Under the pieces are notes generated by a model. It saw only the letters and a list, made by a program, of their open reading frames with translations, did no database searches and was not told where the DNA came from. From positions 1-38,269 of the forward strand of contig DAOURK010000030.1 of assembly GCA_030625085.1 (NCBI GenBank): a DNA stretch of 38,269 nt, given 5' to 3'. This document shows positions 1 through 8,583 of this stretch, piece by piece (positions within the stretch are counted from its first letter, which is position 1; each line of letters begins with the position of its first letter). This DNA is from Pseudomonadota bacterium. GTDB lineage: Bacteria > SZUA-182 > DTGQ01. Both the position numbers and the translations under genes were made by a program.

Positions 1-140
1 TCATCCTTATCATCCTTCCCGCCTCCAGTACTATAGTTTATGGTTCCCCTACTATAATACCGAAAACTTCAGTCAGGGGTGGGGGAATTTTCGGCTGTCA
101 TAACCCCTTAAAGTGGGGGAATTTTAGGCTATCATAATCA
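1..140. mobile_element. Putative terminus of an IS21-type insertion element
   Basis: No gene fits this stretch. It holds two near-identical 25-bp repeats spaced 34 bp apart. Read on the minus strand, the outer copy begins TGATTATGATAGCC and sits exactly where a methyltransferase reading frame breaks off. Multiple internal copies of an end sequence and a terminal TG dinucleotide are typical of IS21-family ends. The body of the element, with istA/istB-type genes, would lie beyond the left edge. I cannot see a transposase, so family assignment is inference; a MITE or other repeat-bearing element is possible. Confidence 0.4.
79..137. repeat. Two direct copies of a 25-bp repeat
   Basis: Copies at 79-103 and 113-137 share the core GTGGGGGAATTTT followed by a GGCT and a TCATAA block, and differ at two positions (C/A and G/A). 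The period is 34 bp. They are probably transposase-binding sites at an element end. Confidence 0.75.
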
Positions 141-362
141 CCTTGTATGGGTAAAGTCAAGAATGCCTTTAATGCCATAGTTAAATTGCCCTAATAAAAG
201 CATAATTCTTATTGCCAAGAAAGCCACATTGGGCGCTGTCAAAATAATTATCGGACAGGACATTTTATGTATGTATTCTTGTGTGGCAAGGTCTAGCCAT
301 AGCCTTATTAAGGTTATGATATCAGCCACTGTAGATTTATCAGAAAGCCTTAAATGGCTAGA
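138..362 (-). pseudogene. Truncated SAM-dependent methyltransferase fragment
   Basis: The minus-strand frame is open from a TAG at 363-365 to the TGA at 138-140. Its last 35 or so residues match a well-known block of class I SAM methyltransferases: a PNVA motif, then an arginine and a hydrophobic stretch with LLLGQFNYG, then GILDFTHTR. Family members usually read PNVAH, LL.GRF.Y and GILDRTHLRFFT. The frame stops right after THTR, at the start of the putative insertion-element end, so the C-terminal part is missing. Upstream residues lack a recognisable SAM-binding motif I, so the 5' part is degraded too. The fragment lies just downstream of an intact methyltransferase gene but is not part of it. 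It is probably a dead remnant of another sugar-cluster methyltransferase. Confidence 0.6.
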
Positions 363-379
363 CTACTATTGTAATTTAA

Positions 380-1207
380 TTATGGCACTTTGGGATAAAT
401 TTTTAGTGTGGCATCTTGTGGCAGATGTGGTTTTTTTTGACTAACAAAGCAAACTTGCCAGGTGCTTTGCGCGGGTTTTACATATTCCATATATTTAAAA
501 AAATCCTTAAGTTTAAACCCTGTTTGGGCCAGAAGTAGATCAACTTCCGGTTTGAATAAATAACGCATGCGGTGGCATTCTCGTAATTCATCCACCTGTT
601 GCGTGATTTTATCACGAATAAAAATATGGTAATTTACATCAACCACATTCTCATTGGGATGTATCACCGGTTTTGCAATGCGGGTCACAGAAATAGCCTC
701 ATCCTCCAATTCCTTTACGCGAAGGGCTGGGGGAGTTGCCATCACTCCCGGGCCATACCAGCAATCAAAAATAAAAAAGCCGCCTGGGTTCAAATGCGCT
801 TTAGCTGTTTCAAAAGCCTGCTTAAGATCGGCGTTGCCTGTCTGATAGCTCATAACATGGAAAAGAGATATAACAACATCAAAGGCCCGGTTCAGGCGCA
901 CAGTGCGAATATCGGCTTGGTGAAAAATAAGAGGATAAGAGTTTGGAGACTTACTGGATCGAATCTGTTTTAGATTAGCACGGGCTTCTGAAAGCATTGC
1001 GTCAGACATATCTACACCAGTAACTGCATACCCTTTATCAACCAACAAAAAATCATGCCTGCCTGTACCACAGCCAAGGTCCAGCACCGATTGTGCTTTA
1101 GGATTATATTTTTTGATCAATTGATCAATATAAACCACTTCCCCCGCATAATCTTTATCCTTATATAAAAGGTTATAATATCTGGCATAGTGTGCAAAAA
1201 TCGGCAC
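380..1207 (-). CDS. Class I SAM-dependent methyltransferase
   Basis: This 275-residue protein is a soluble class I methyltransferase. SAM-binding motif I is VLDLGCGTGRHD near residues 42-53, followed by the acidic GVDMSDAML strand end, and later by FDVVISLFHVMSY and a post-motif block with NPGGFFIFDCW. The C-terminal half is rich in beta strand and probably shapes the acceptor pocket. In this setting the likely acceptor is a sugar, a nucleotide sugar or an amino or N-acyl group on one, but the acceptor cannot be read from the sequence. It starts 3 bp after the stop of the aminotransferase gene, so the two are translationally close. It is the last intact gene before the truncated methyltransferase and the putative element end. 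Confidence 0.85.
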   Translation of the reverse strand: MPIFAHYARYYNLLYKDKDYAGEVVYIDQLIKKYNPKAQSVLDLGCGTGRHDFLLVDKGYAVTGVDMSDAMLSEARANLKQIRSSKSPNSYPLIFHQADIRTVRLNRAFDVVISLFHVMSYQTGNADLKQAFETAKAHLNPGGFFIFDCWYGPGVMATPPALRVKELEDEAISVTRIAKPVIHPNENVVDVNYHIFIRDKITQQVDELRECHRMRYLFKPEVDLLLAQTGFKLKDFFKYMEYVKPAQSTWQVCFVSQKKPHLPQDATLKIYPKVP

Positions 1208-1210
1208 TTG

Positions 1211-2431
1211 TTATTCCTTTTCTAATGCGGCAGCCAAAGCATTACATACCACATCAATTTTTTCTTCCGTCAGGGTCATGCCGGAAGGAAGATATAGGCC
1301 ATATTTATATGCATGATCAGCCATTGGATAATGATTTCCATTTAAAGAAAGGCCCTTTTTTTTAAGCACAGGTTGTGCGTGAAGGCCCATAAAAAAAGGA
1401 CGTGTCCCGATCTTTTTCTCTTTAAGGCGGTTTCTAACAGTTTCAGCATCAATGCCAAGTTTGGGATCAATTTCTATTGCGTACATCCAATAAACTGATT
1501 TTGCCCAAGGTTTTTCTATCTGAAAACGAACCCCGGGAATATTGCCCAAACGCTCCCTATAATAAGTTCCCAGCCGGCGTTTTATGCTGATTAATTCCTC
1601 GACTCTTTCCATTTGCGCCAAACCTATAGCTGCCTGCAGATTTGTCATCCTGAAATTATACCCAAATTCAGTATGATAAAAACGCTTCTCAGGTCTAAAA
1701 CCAAGGTTTCTATATGATCGCGCTAGTTCTGCCACCACCGGGTCATCTGTAACAACCATGCCGCCCTCTCCTGTTGTAATAATCTTATTGGCATAAAAGG
1801 AAAAGGCCGCCACATGCCCCATGCTCCCGCATTTTTTCCATGTTCCATTACCAGTACTCTTATATTTGCCCTTTTTATATTTGCGATCAAATTTAACTTC
1901 AGGCACAACCTTACTAAAATATTCTGCTCCATGCACTTCTGCCGCGTCCTCTATAACGTTCATACCATATCGCTGCGCAATCTTCAGCACCGGGTCCATA
2001 TCAACAGGATGACCATAAATATGCACCGGCATAATGGCCCTCAGTTTTTTGTTTCCCTTCCTAATCTCAGCCTCAACCCTTGATTCTAATTTTTTAACAT
2101 CCATGCACCATGTTTCCGGTTCGATATCTGCTAGTGTTAGCTTGGCCCCTAACCTTATCGCGGCTATGGCACAGGAAATAATGGTGAATGTCGGCATGAT
2201 GACCTCATCCCCTTCTCCAATTCCGGTTGCATATAGGGCTGTCTCAAGCGCCGCTGTTCCATTACAGACGGCTATCCCATATCTTACACCTATGTATGAG
2301 GCAAACCGCTCTTCAAATTGCTTAACAAATGGACCATCTGAAGAAATCCATCCTGTATCAATGCACTTACATACTAATTCCTTCTCACTACCATTTAATA
2401 AAGGTTCGTTTACCGGGATAAAATCATTCAT
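1211..2431 (-). CDS. DegT/DnrJ/EryC1/StrS-family sugar aminotransferase
   Basis: A 406-residue PLP-dependent enzyme that transfers an amino group, usually from glutamate, to a keto-sugar nucleotide. The N-terminal NEPLLNGSEKELV, the NGTAALETAL block and the PLP lysine in NKIITTGEGG (about K216) are all family hallmarks. EDAAEVHG carries the Asp that pairs with the PLP ring. It resembles 4-aminotransferases of the perosamine-synthase type, but regiochemistry is not certain. Between residues 172 and 201 there is a Lys/Gly-rich insertion, just before the GSMGHVAAFSF strand, that is longer than usual in the family. The start overlaps the cupin gene's stop by 8 bp (ATGAATGA), which fits translational coupling. 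The family works on 3-keto, 4-keto or 5-keto sugars, so this locus probably makes an amino sugar. Confidence 0.92.
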   Translation of the reverse strand: MNDFIPVNEPLLNGSEKELVCKCIDTGWISSDGPFVKQFEERFASYIGVRYGIAVCNGTAALETALYATGIGEGDEVIMPTFTIISCAIAAIRLGAKLTLADIEPETWCMDVKKLESRVEAEIRKGNKKLRAIMPVHIYGHPVDMDPVLKIAQRYGMNVIEDAAEVHGAEYFSKVVPEVKFDRKYKKGKYKSTGNGTWKKCGSMGHVAAFSFYANKIITTGEGGMVVTDDPVVAELARSYRNLGFRPEKRFYHTEFGYNFRMTNLQAAIGLAQMERVEELISIKRRLGTYYRERLGNIPGVRFQIEKPWAKSVYWMYAIEIDPKLGIDAETVRNRLKEKKIGTRPFFMGLHAQPVLKKKGLSLNGNHYPMADHAYKYGLYLPSGMTLTEEKIDVVCNALAAALEKE

Positions 2432-2864
2432 GATTGTACGATGAAGGTTCTATCTCGTTAAAATGTGTTTTATCATTTCCACCAGCGTAAGGCCCTTGCT
2501 TTACTTCTATCATAGATGTCGCTTCCAACATTTCAAAAGAATGACCGCCGCCACATAACAAGATCAGGTCTCCGGCCCATAATGCACGAGACCCTATAAA
2601 TTCCTGTTTGGATGAATAAAGGTTTACTCTAACCCGGCCGCTACGAATAAATAGCACCTCTTGAGTGTATAACACTTGCCTGGAGATTACATTATGGACA
2701 TACGGCGCTATCTTTTTACCCTTGGCATGGCTCATGAAGGCGAGTTGTTGGGAAAAATTGGCAGGGGTAAAAAAATGCACTCCCGGTTTGTCAAAGCCGG
2801 CCCTGATAATTAAAGCAATCGGATCAAGGCCGTCAATTATGGTTTCAATCGAATTATTATTCAT
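2424..2864 (-). CDS. Cupin-fold sugar-cluster protein
   Basis: This 146-residue protein has a single cupin-like beta barrel: a strand with HNVISRQVLYTQEVLFIRSG, a turn with GRVRVNLY, and the closing block with GDLILLCGGGHSFEMLE. Small cupins in sugar clusters are ketoisomerases, epimerases or regulators. The usual double-histidine first motif is not obvious here, so catalysis is uncertain. It is preceded by GAGGAAAG about 7 bases before the ATG, a good ribosome-binding site, and overlaps the aminotransferase start. Immediately upstream lies a truncated copy of its own C-terminal half. Together with the aminotransferase and methyltransferase it forms a compact cassette, so it may prepare or bind the keto-sugar. 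Confidence 0.7.
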   Translation of the reverse strand: MNNNSIETIIDGLDPIALIIRAGFDKPGVHFFTPANFSQQLAFMSHAKGKKIAPYVHNVISRQVLYTQEVLFIRSGRVRVNLYSSKQEFIGSRALWAGDLILLCGGGHSFEMLEATSMIEVKQGPYAGGNDKTHFNEIEPSSYNHE

Positions 2865-3062
2865 TCAAAGGCTTTCCTCGGCAAAAAATAACCGCGGTGT
2901 TAAATCGCCGCACTTATTCTTATCACCTGCATAAGGCACCTGCTTGACTTCTATTATTTCGGTCTGCTCAAGCATTTCAAACCAGTGCCCACCTGAGGCC
3001 AATAAAATCACATCAGCAGTTTCAAGGGCTCTGGCGTCTACGTAGTTTCCCCTTTGTTTCAT
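2865..3062 (-). pseudogene. Truncated duplicate of the adjacent cupin
   Basis: This 65-codon frame corresponds only to the C-terminal part of the next gene. Shared blocks are ARALETADVILLASGGHWFEMLE here against SRALWAGDLILLCGGGHSFEMLE there, followed by IIEVKQVPYAG against MIEVKQGPYAG. The N-terminal two thirds of the barrel are missing, and the frame begins only 5 bp after the stop of the glycosyltransferase gene. It ends in a divergent tail (LTPRLFFAEESL). The simplest reading is a tandem duplication whose 5' part was replaced when the glycosyltransferase gene arrived. It could still be translated, but half a barrel is unlikely to fold alone. Confidence 0.7.
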
Positions 3063-3067
3063 TATCT

Positions 3068-4048
3068 TTATTCATTCAGCCAATCATTCTTCAAAACTAG
3101 CTGTCGCCAATGTTTATCTTTTGTTAATCTAAAATCATACTTTATTCTGTTGCTATAATAAGACACATATGCTCTATTTATTCTCCATCTGCCTTTATTT
3201 AATACAAAGCTAAAAAAGACGTGCATTAGATTTTTTATTAAATTTTTAACATGAGATAATATTTTCTTATAAAGCATCCAATTAGTATATATATACTTTT
3301 TATATCCTGTATAGCTATCACAATTTCCTTGGTTAGCTAATCTTTTATTAAGGTATTTTTGTGTCATTCTGGAAGGAGGAATTATATGATAAATCAAAGA
3401 GCTTCTAATGAAAGCAAACTTATACCCCAAATCTTTAATTTTTATATTGAGACCTGTTTCCCCATCACCTATCCATTCCCCAGCAGTATTTTCTGGATTG
3501 AAACCACCAGATTTAAAAAAAACATCCCTTTTTATTGCCTGATGGCAACTGATTACACCGCAGTCAAACGTAGAAATTATTAAATCCTCTTTTCTATCAT
3601 GTAGACTTAACCAAAAATTGTTACAAAGATTTAAAATCCATTTAGGGGGTGGTTGCTCCCATTTAGGAAGCACTCTTCCCGTGGCGGTTGCCACCTTACT
3701 ATCCAACATGAAAGGTTTGACAATTTCTTTTAATAAATTAGGATCAGCAATCATATCGTCATCAGTATAATAAAATATATGTCCCTTAGCTATCTTGGCA
3801 GCGCTGTTTCGTGTATAATGCACCCCTTGGCGTTTTTCAAAAATATATTTAATTGGTAGAGATGATTTAGCCTGCCATTCATTAACTACATCTCTGGTAT
3901 TATCGCTTGAGTTATTATCTGCAATAATAATCTCATATTTATCTTTTGGATAGTTTTGCTCAATAAAACTCTCGATAGTTATTCTCAACGACTTTGCACG
4001 ATTATAGGTAGGAATGATTATTGAAACAGTTTTGACATCACTTTGCAT
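3068..4048 (-). CDS. GT2-family glycosyltransferase
   Basis: A 326-residue GT-A-fold transferase that should add one sugar residue to a growing lipid-linked glycan at the inner face of the membrane. The N-terminus VSIIIPTYNRAKSLRITIES is the standard GT2 entry. ADNNSSDNT follows, and the metal- and nucleotide-binding acidic motif YYTDDDM lies at residues 94-99. A GEWIGDGETGLNIK block holds the probable catalytic-base region of the ED/GDxE type. The basic, aromatic-rich C-terminus suits membrane association without a clear transmembrane helix. This is the only unmistakable glycosyltransferase in the window. It is visibly more AT-rich than the SDR gene upstream, which suggests separate acquisition. 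Donor and acceptor are unknown. Confidence 0.93.
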   Translation of the reverse strand: MQSDVKTVSIIIPTYNRAKSLRITIESFIEQNYPKDKYEIIIADNNSSDNTRDVVNEWQAKSSLPIKYIFEKRQGVHYTRNSAAKIAKGHIFYYTDDDMIADPNLLKEIVKPFMLDSKVATATGRVLPKWEQPPPKWILNLCNNFWLSLHDRKEDLIISTFDCGVISCHQAIKRDVFFKSGGFNPENTAGEWIGDGETGLNIKIKDLGYKFAFIRSSLIYHIIPPSRMTQKYLNKRLANQGNCDSYTGYKKYIYTNWMLYKKILSHVKNLIKNLMHVFFSFVLNKGRWRINRAYVSYYSNRIKYDFRLTKDKHWRQLVLKNDWLNE

Positions 4049-4178
4049 TGTTAACTCTTAAAATTTCTTATATTACTTATCCTCTGGTTTAGAATACGCC
4101 AACAATTTTGAGGCATCGTTGTATCGAATTTAATGTTGCGATATATTTAACATCCCAGCGCACTTTTGGATTATCGCT

Positions 4179-5354
4179 CTATGCGGTAATGGATGGAACA
4201 GGTGGGTTTGAGGGTTTTATGACATCTATCCCGAAAGCGAAGCGAATCCACTCTTTTGTTCTTCGGCACCCTTCAGAGAATGTTACTTGTGGTTCATATC
4301 CAAGCAGCTTCCGTGCCTTATCAATTGGGAGCATATAACGGCAACATTGCAAACTGGATATTTCCGGATCAACAGCAGGAAGATGCTTTATAACATTATT
4401 AGCGCCAGTAATTTGAAGATCCAAGGTATTGGGTTTTCGGATAACTTGTTTGATGCTTTTCATAGCTCTTGTCCGGAGAATTTTTATTGCGATTTTTACA
4501 GCAATAGGCGGCAGGCATAATTTTGCAAACAGTTTGCCTCTTTTTACCAATGGCAAATGTTTTTGTTCATTGCAATTTTTTGATAATGCAGTGCTCTCTA
4601 TGCGGCGTACATTAGCTATATCCTCTCCTACTGCCGCAGCCACCGCACTGTATAGCTCCCACCAAGTAACCTGTTCACCATCAGTAATGATGAAGTCCTG
4701 GTTTGCCGCATGCTTTGAAATGGCAGCCTGCCACATGGCTTGCACCAAATTATCCACATAAACGGTATTACAAACTCCTTTGCCTCCATCAACCAAATAG
4801 GCCTTCCTACTCAACAAGTCTGTTGCAATCTGCGCGGACCACCACATCGAGCGTGGGCCAAAAACGATACAAGGTCGTAAAGTAACTACCTCAACTGCGC
4901 CATCAGCGCGTAACCTGCGCAACAAGCGCTCGGCCATGACCTTGCTGACGTTGTATTCGAACTGCTGTTTGTTCACCAATTTGCTATCATCATCTGTACC
5001 AGGGATAGGATCGTGCCCGTGCACCACTCCGCTACTAAGGTAGACCAACCTATGCACTTTCGCGCCTGCACAGGCCTGATAGGCTGTTTTTGCGCTCTTA
5101 AGGATAGTGACACGCCTACCTACAACACAATGAAATAACACGTCGCACCCTTTTAGTTGCCTTTCCAAAGCTACTTGATCTGTCGCATCTGCCATACGGC
5201 AATCGAGATCAAACCTGGCCAGCCTAGCCATGCCCTTGAATGTGCGTACGATAGGACGGACATTAGCCAAGTCGTGCAAAACAAGCCACTCCACCAGGCG
5301 ACTACCAATAAACCCGTTCGCCCCTATAACCCCAACCAAAAGACTTTTAGACAT
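4179..5354 (-). CDS. NAD(P)-dependent epimerase/dehydratase (extended SDR)
   Basis: From the chosen ATG the protein has 391 residues. It starts with a dinucleotide-binding glycine motif (GANGFIGSRL) and continues with LVYLSSGVVHG and the catalytic YNVSK. LRPCIVFGPRSMWW is the typical extended-SDR substrate-side motif. The start at 5354 is supported by AAGGAG eight bases upstream and by an 8-bp overlap (ATGTCTAA) with the upstream fusion gene; the longer frame from 5408 lacks this. The C-terminal domain is longer than in GalE-type enzymes because of an insertion around residues 255-320. It likely oxidises, reduces or epimerises a nucleotide sugar. The gene belongs to the GC-richer block with the next four genes upstream. 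Confidence 0.88.
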   Translation of the reverse strand: MSKSLLVGVIGANGFIGSRLVEWLVLHDLANVRPIVRTFKGMARLARFDLDCRMADATDQVALERQLKGCDVLFHCVVGRRVTILKSAKTAYQACAGAKVHRLVYLSSGVVHGHDPIPGTDDDSKLVNKQQFEYNVSKVMAERLLRRLRADGAVEVVTLRPCIVFGPRSMWWSAQIATDLLSRKAYLVDGGKGVCNTVYVDNLVQAMWQAAISKHAANQDFIITDGEQVTWWELYSAVAAAVGEDIANVRRIESTALSKNCNEQKHLPLVKRGKLFAKLCLPPIAVKIAIKILRTRAMKSIKQVIRKPNTLDLQITGANNVIKHLPAVDPEISSLQCCRYMLPIDKARKLLGYEPQVTFSEGCRRTKEWIRFAFGIDVIKPSNPPVPSITA

Positions 5355-7320
5355 TAGCCAGCTCCTTAACGCGCTGTAATTCCATCTTGTCGAGCCAGCG
5401 CATATCAAGCAATTTGCGGTTTAAATAACACTTCTCGATTAAGGCGACACTATTTCGCGCATCCTGCCCTGAAACACGTAAAGGCTCTTTTCCATGGATT
5501 GCAGCGATGACATTTCTCAATTGGGACTCAAAACATTCCATAAATCCCGGGACGGCAGCGCCTAATTTTTGGGTTTTTACCCCTGCGGTAGATTCAGCAA
5601 TCATATGCACCTGGGTATTTAATCCATAATTGGAGCCGTATATTCCCCATTCAACAGTGTCCACTATATCACACTCATATTTGATCCACCCTTTCTCACA
5701 TTCAATTATATAATAGTTGGGCAAAGGCCAATCACGGCTAAGTTGAACCATTCCTTCGGCGCCATTAGTCATCTTCAAGCTGATTCGACAATTGGCCTCA
5801 ACCCCACCCATCGCATCATCTTGGTACTCAACTTCAGCTACCTCTCCCATCCACCAAAGAAGCAAATCTATAGTATGGGCACCCGCATCTATAAGCACGC
5901 CTCCTCCGGCTTCGGCTCGTTTAAAGAATGAAATGGATTGCGCGGGCCAACTGTAAGTCTCTCCCTCCAAAAATCGAAATGATCTGACCGGGCCTAGCAA
6001 TCCAGCGGCTAATATGTCTTTGATGACCTGGCAAGAGGGGAAAAATCGGCGGAAGTGGCCGACTGCCAAAAGGCTGCCGGCTTTGTCTGCAGCCGCAATC
6101 ATCCGATCACAATCGGCTGTTGTCACAGCCATTGGTTTTTCACACAGCACATGGATACCTCGCTTAAAACAGGTTACAGCCATGTCAGCATGGCACTGAT
6201 GTGGCGCCGCAATAATGACTAAATCGGGAATGACCTCAGTCAACATTTGATTCAGGCTACGATATTGGCGCGCTGTAGGAAAAGTTTTGCCAATCTTCAC
6301 TGCACGTGCCGGATTTGGATCAGCCAATGCAACCGTCTCGATCACACCTTCGCTTGCCAATTTATCTAGCGCATTTGCATAAAGGATCTCAGAGACAGCT
6401 CCACAGCCTATCAGTGCCACGGATACATGCCTGCTCACATTTCTCATACGTTGGGCCTGGGGTCTGAGGGTGGCATGCATTTCGGCTCCATCGAGGTCGC
6501 GTACCTCATATCCATAATGATTTAAAATTGCCTTGACATCTCCCCATTTCACTGTCGGGCCATGGACTTCAACGATGATTTGGCGAATATACCCTGCTGC
6601 AAGTGACGCCCCCGCCCCCGCCAGTACATCTAATTCGGCTGCCTCCACGTCAATCTTCATCAGGGCAACATTCTGTATCCCCTCTTTACGCAAAAAATGA
6701 TCAACTGTAATTACAGGTACTGACTGGGAAATAGTGTGCGCCGAGGTCATTCCATGATGCAAAACATTGGCCCATGTTACACGGGTGCTGGCCCACATAG
6801 TATCAGTATCGCTAATGTGTAGTTCAATGAACCCGGCTTTTCTCCCCACCGCTGCATGGACGGCTTTAAGCCAATCCATCTGATTGAGTCCGGCATTCTG
6901 TTCCAACAAAATAGCATTACTTGAGACAGGCTCAAATGCGTGCACCCGCCCACTCGGCCCTACTGCGCGGGCAGCAATAAGCGAGAAACCACCTATATGG
7001 GCGCCAATATCCAGGACGACCCCACCTGATGGCAGTGCACACAGAATTTCAGGTATATTTTTTTCTTCCTTTCGGCCAAATGCCGCATACAGGTCTCCAA
7101 GACTGTCAAGTCGCACACTCATGATTTGTCCAAAACGGTTATTGACCAAGGCATTGCGCCCTTTAAGCCAAAGCATGGTCATCCGCTGCCAGGCAAATTC
7201 GTCCTCTTTGCCCCAAAGGCGATTCAAAAAGGAAGGTGCATGTCTCCTTAAGAACTTGAAAGAGCTAAATAGCCTTCGAAGGCTAACCGTTGAGTTTTTG
7301 GTAAGTTGAAAAAAGTTCAT
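5347..7320 (-). CDS. FkbM methyltransferase fused to a Gfo/Idh/MocA oxidoreductase
   Basis: This 657-residue protein joins two enzymes. Residues about 90-285 form an FkbM-type SAM methyltransferase: VVLDIGAHIGGFSL is motif I, AFEPV follows, and MKIDVEAAELDVLAGA is the characteristic FkbM block. Residues about 298-657 form a Gfo/Idh/MocA NAD(P)-dependent sugar oxidoreductase: VALIGCGAVSE is the Rossmann glycine motif, LCEKPMAV carries the conserved Lys near residue 395, and GGGVLIDAGAHTIDLLLWW holds the catalytic Asp/His region. Such domains usually occur as separate genes. The fusion suggests that one sugar intermediate is oxidised or reduced and O-methylated in sequence. The start overlaps the upstream stop by 4 bp (ATGA). 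Substrate is unknown. Confidence 0.92.
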   Translation of the reverse strand: MNFFQLTKNSTVSLRRLFSSFKFLRRHAPSFLNRLWGKEDEFAWQRMTMLWLKGRNALVNNRFGQIMSVRLDSLGDLYAAFGRKEEKNIPEILCALPSGGVVLDIGAHIGGFSLIAARAVGPSGRVHAFEPVSSNAILLEQNAGLNQMDWLKAVHAAVGRKAGFIELHISDTDTMWASTRVTWANVLHHGMTSAHTISQSVPVITVDHFLRKEGIQNVALMKIDVEAAELDVLAGAGASLAAGYIRQIIVEVHGPTVKWGDVKAILNHYGYEVRDLDGAEMHATLRPQAQRMRNVSRHVSVALIGCGAVSEILYANALDKLASEGVIETVALADPNPARAVKIGKTFPTARQYRSLNQMLTEVIPDLVIIAAPHQCHADMAVTCFKRGIHVLCEKPMAVTTADCDRMIAAADKAGSLLAVGHFRRFFPSCQVIKDILAAGLLGPVRSFRFLEGETYSWPAQSISFFKRAEAGGGVLIDAGAHTIDLLLWWMGEVAEVEYQDDAMGGVEANCRISLKMTNGAEGMVQLSRDWPLPNYYIIECEKGWIKYECDIVDTVEWGIYGSNYGLNTQVHMIAESTAGVKTQKLGAAVPGFMECFESQLRNVIAAIHGKEPLRVSGQDARNSVALIEKCYLNRKLLDMRWLDKMELQRVKELANV

Positions 7321-8564
7321 TTAAGATTACCTTGATAATCATTACCAGCGATTTGGTAGGCAGCCCGTTTACTACAATGGCCATCTTGCATACCAAAAAG
7401 GTCTTGAAGCAGCAGACGCTGTCTTCTGATGAGATCATTGGAAAATTTTTCCTCTAAAAAACACTTTACCCTCCAGCCAAGATGTTCGCGGCGTGTCACT
7501 GGCATAACTGCATTTCCTTCAACAAGTACTGATAGAATTGGAGACTCAAAAATATAGTCAAGCGTTAAGATTGACCTACCTATGATCATTGCCTCTATCA
7601 AGCAAGTTGATGAAAAACCTACCAGCTTAGATGCAGCCTGATAAAGTGATAAGTATGAAGCTGTAAACCCTTTCCTTACGCGTATCCTGCATTTGAGATG
7701 TCTACAAGATTCAACAATCTTGACCCAGTCTTCCACATCCTCGTCAGGATGAACCAATACGACGTGATAGAGTTCAGGCTGTAAGCGATGGGCATGAATT
7801 ATAGTGTCAAGGATAGCCTGACGATAATCTGATTTGAGAGTATAGTCTTCCGGCCAAACATCAAAGGGCTGTGATATGTAAAGGATAAAATCCGAGTCTG
7901 TAGGGATTTTGAAAACCTGTTTAACCACGTCAATCTGCATTTTTGGGTGGCCTAGCGTTGCTTCCATGCGCAGAGATCCAGTGACCTTGAATTGCTTGAT
8001 GTGCTCAGGGTATCTATCGGAAAGAATTCTTCGATAGTATTCACCTGTTAAACAATACATCGTATCATTGCGAGAACAAACAGTCGGATGGTCAATATTG
8101 GGAGAAGATGTATTTTTACGAAAAAAAGAGAAAATCCCACTTTTCAGTGAAGGTGGTATAACCTTCTTACTTGCCTTGGGAAATAACACTGTATCATCCA
8201 TTATCGAATCCTGGACTACTACAGACCTGGCGCCGGCATTGCTTGCGCATGAAATCAGATCAGCGTATAGCCACCAATCAAAAGGAACGACGATGCATAC
8301 TGGATCAATCTCCGATATTAGTTGCTTAAAAACACTTATAAGATCCTCCTTCCCACCTATGGGAATCATGTCTATAGCTTTGATCACGCGAACCGGCATA
8401 TTGGCAAATACATCAATTGCCGGTTCTTTAGGAAGGTTGGAAAAGTTTGCCAGGTCGAGATACACCATTAATATATTAGGCTGCAGCTTTTGAAGGATCT
8501 GTGCAATCAGCACGTAATTTTTTGCTGCTCGTGGAGCATGGTTTATGAAAACAATAGAACTCAT
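7317..8564 (-). CDS. Unassigned protein, possibly GT-B-fold glycosyltransferase
   Basis: I do not recognise a precise family. From the ATG at 8564 the protein has 415 residues with alternating alpha/beta blocks. The N-terminal half contains IVFINHAPRAAKNYVLIAQI and VCIVVPFDWWLYADL; the C-terminal half contains VTGSLRME, ILYISQPFDVW, VVLVHPDED and STCLIEAMIIGRSILTLDYI. The last block resembles the nucleotide-binding end of GT-B enzymes and capsule glycosyltransferases, where a small-residue/E/A/G pattern binds the donor. A GAG lies six bases before the chosen ATG; the alternative upstream start is TTG. It sits between the NeuB-like synthase and the FkbM-MocA fusion. It could be the transferase that uses the ulosonate made next door, but this is inference. 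Confidence 0.55.
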   Translation of the reverse strand: MSSIVFINHAPRAAKNYVLIAQILQKLQPNILMVYLDLANFSNLPKEPAIDVFANMPVRVIKAIDMIPIGGKEDLISVFKQLISEIDPVCIVVPFDWWLYADLISCASNAGARSVVVQDSIMDDTVLFPKASKKVIPPSLKSGIFSFFRKNTSSPNIDHPTVCSRNDTMYCLTGEYYRRILSDRYPEHIKQFKVTGSLRMEATLGHPKMQIDVVKQVFKIPTDSDFILYISQPFDVWPEDYTLKSDYRQAILDTIIHAHRLQPELYHVVLVHPDEDVEDWVKIVESCRHLKCRIRVRKGFTASYLSLYQAASKLVGFSSTCLIEAMIIGRSILTLDYIFESPILSVLVEGNAVMPVTRREHLGWRVKCFLEEKFSNDLIRRQRLLLQDLFGMQDGHCSKRAAYQIAGNDYQGNLK

Positions 8565-8583
8565 TCGCTCAGCACCCAAAATG

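Noticed and set aside
4108-4338. Plus-strand open frames here and throughout the window (for example 599-973, 2034-2444, 6884-7309, 8068-8493)
   Set aside because: They lie opposite well-supported minus-strand genes, have no family motifs and no good ribosome-binding sites. They are shadows of the coding strand.
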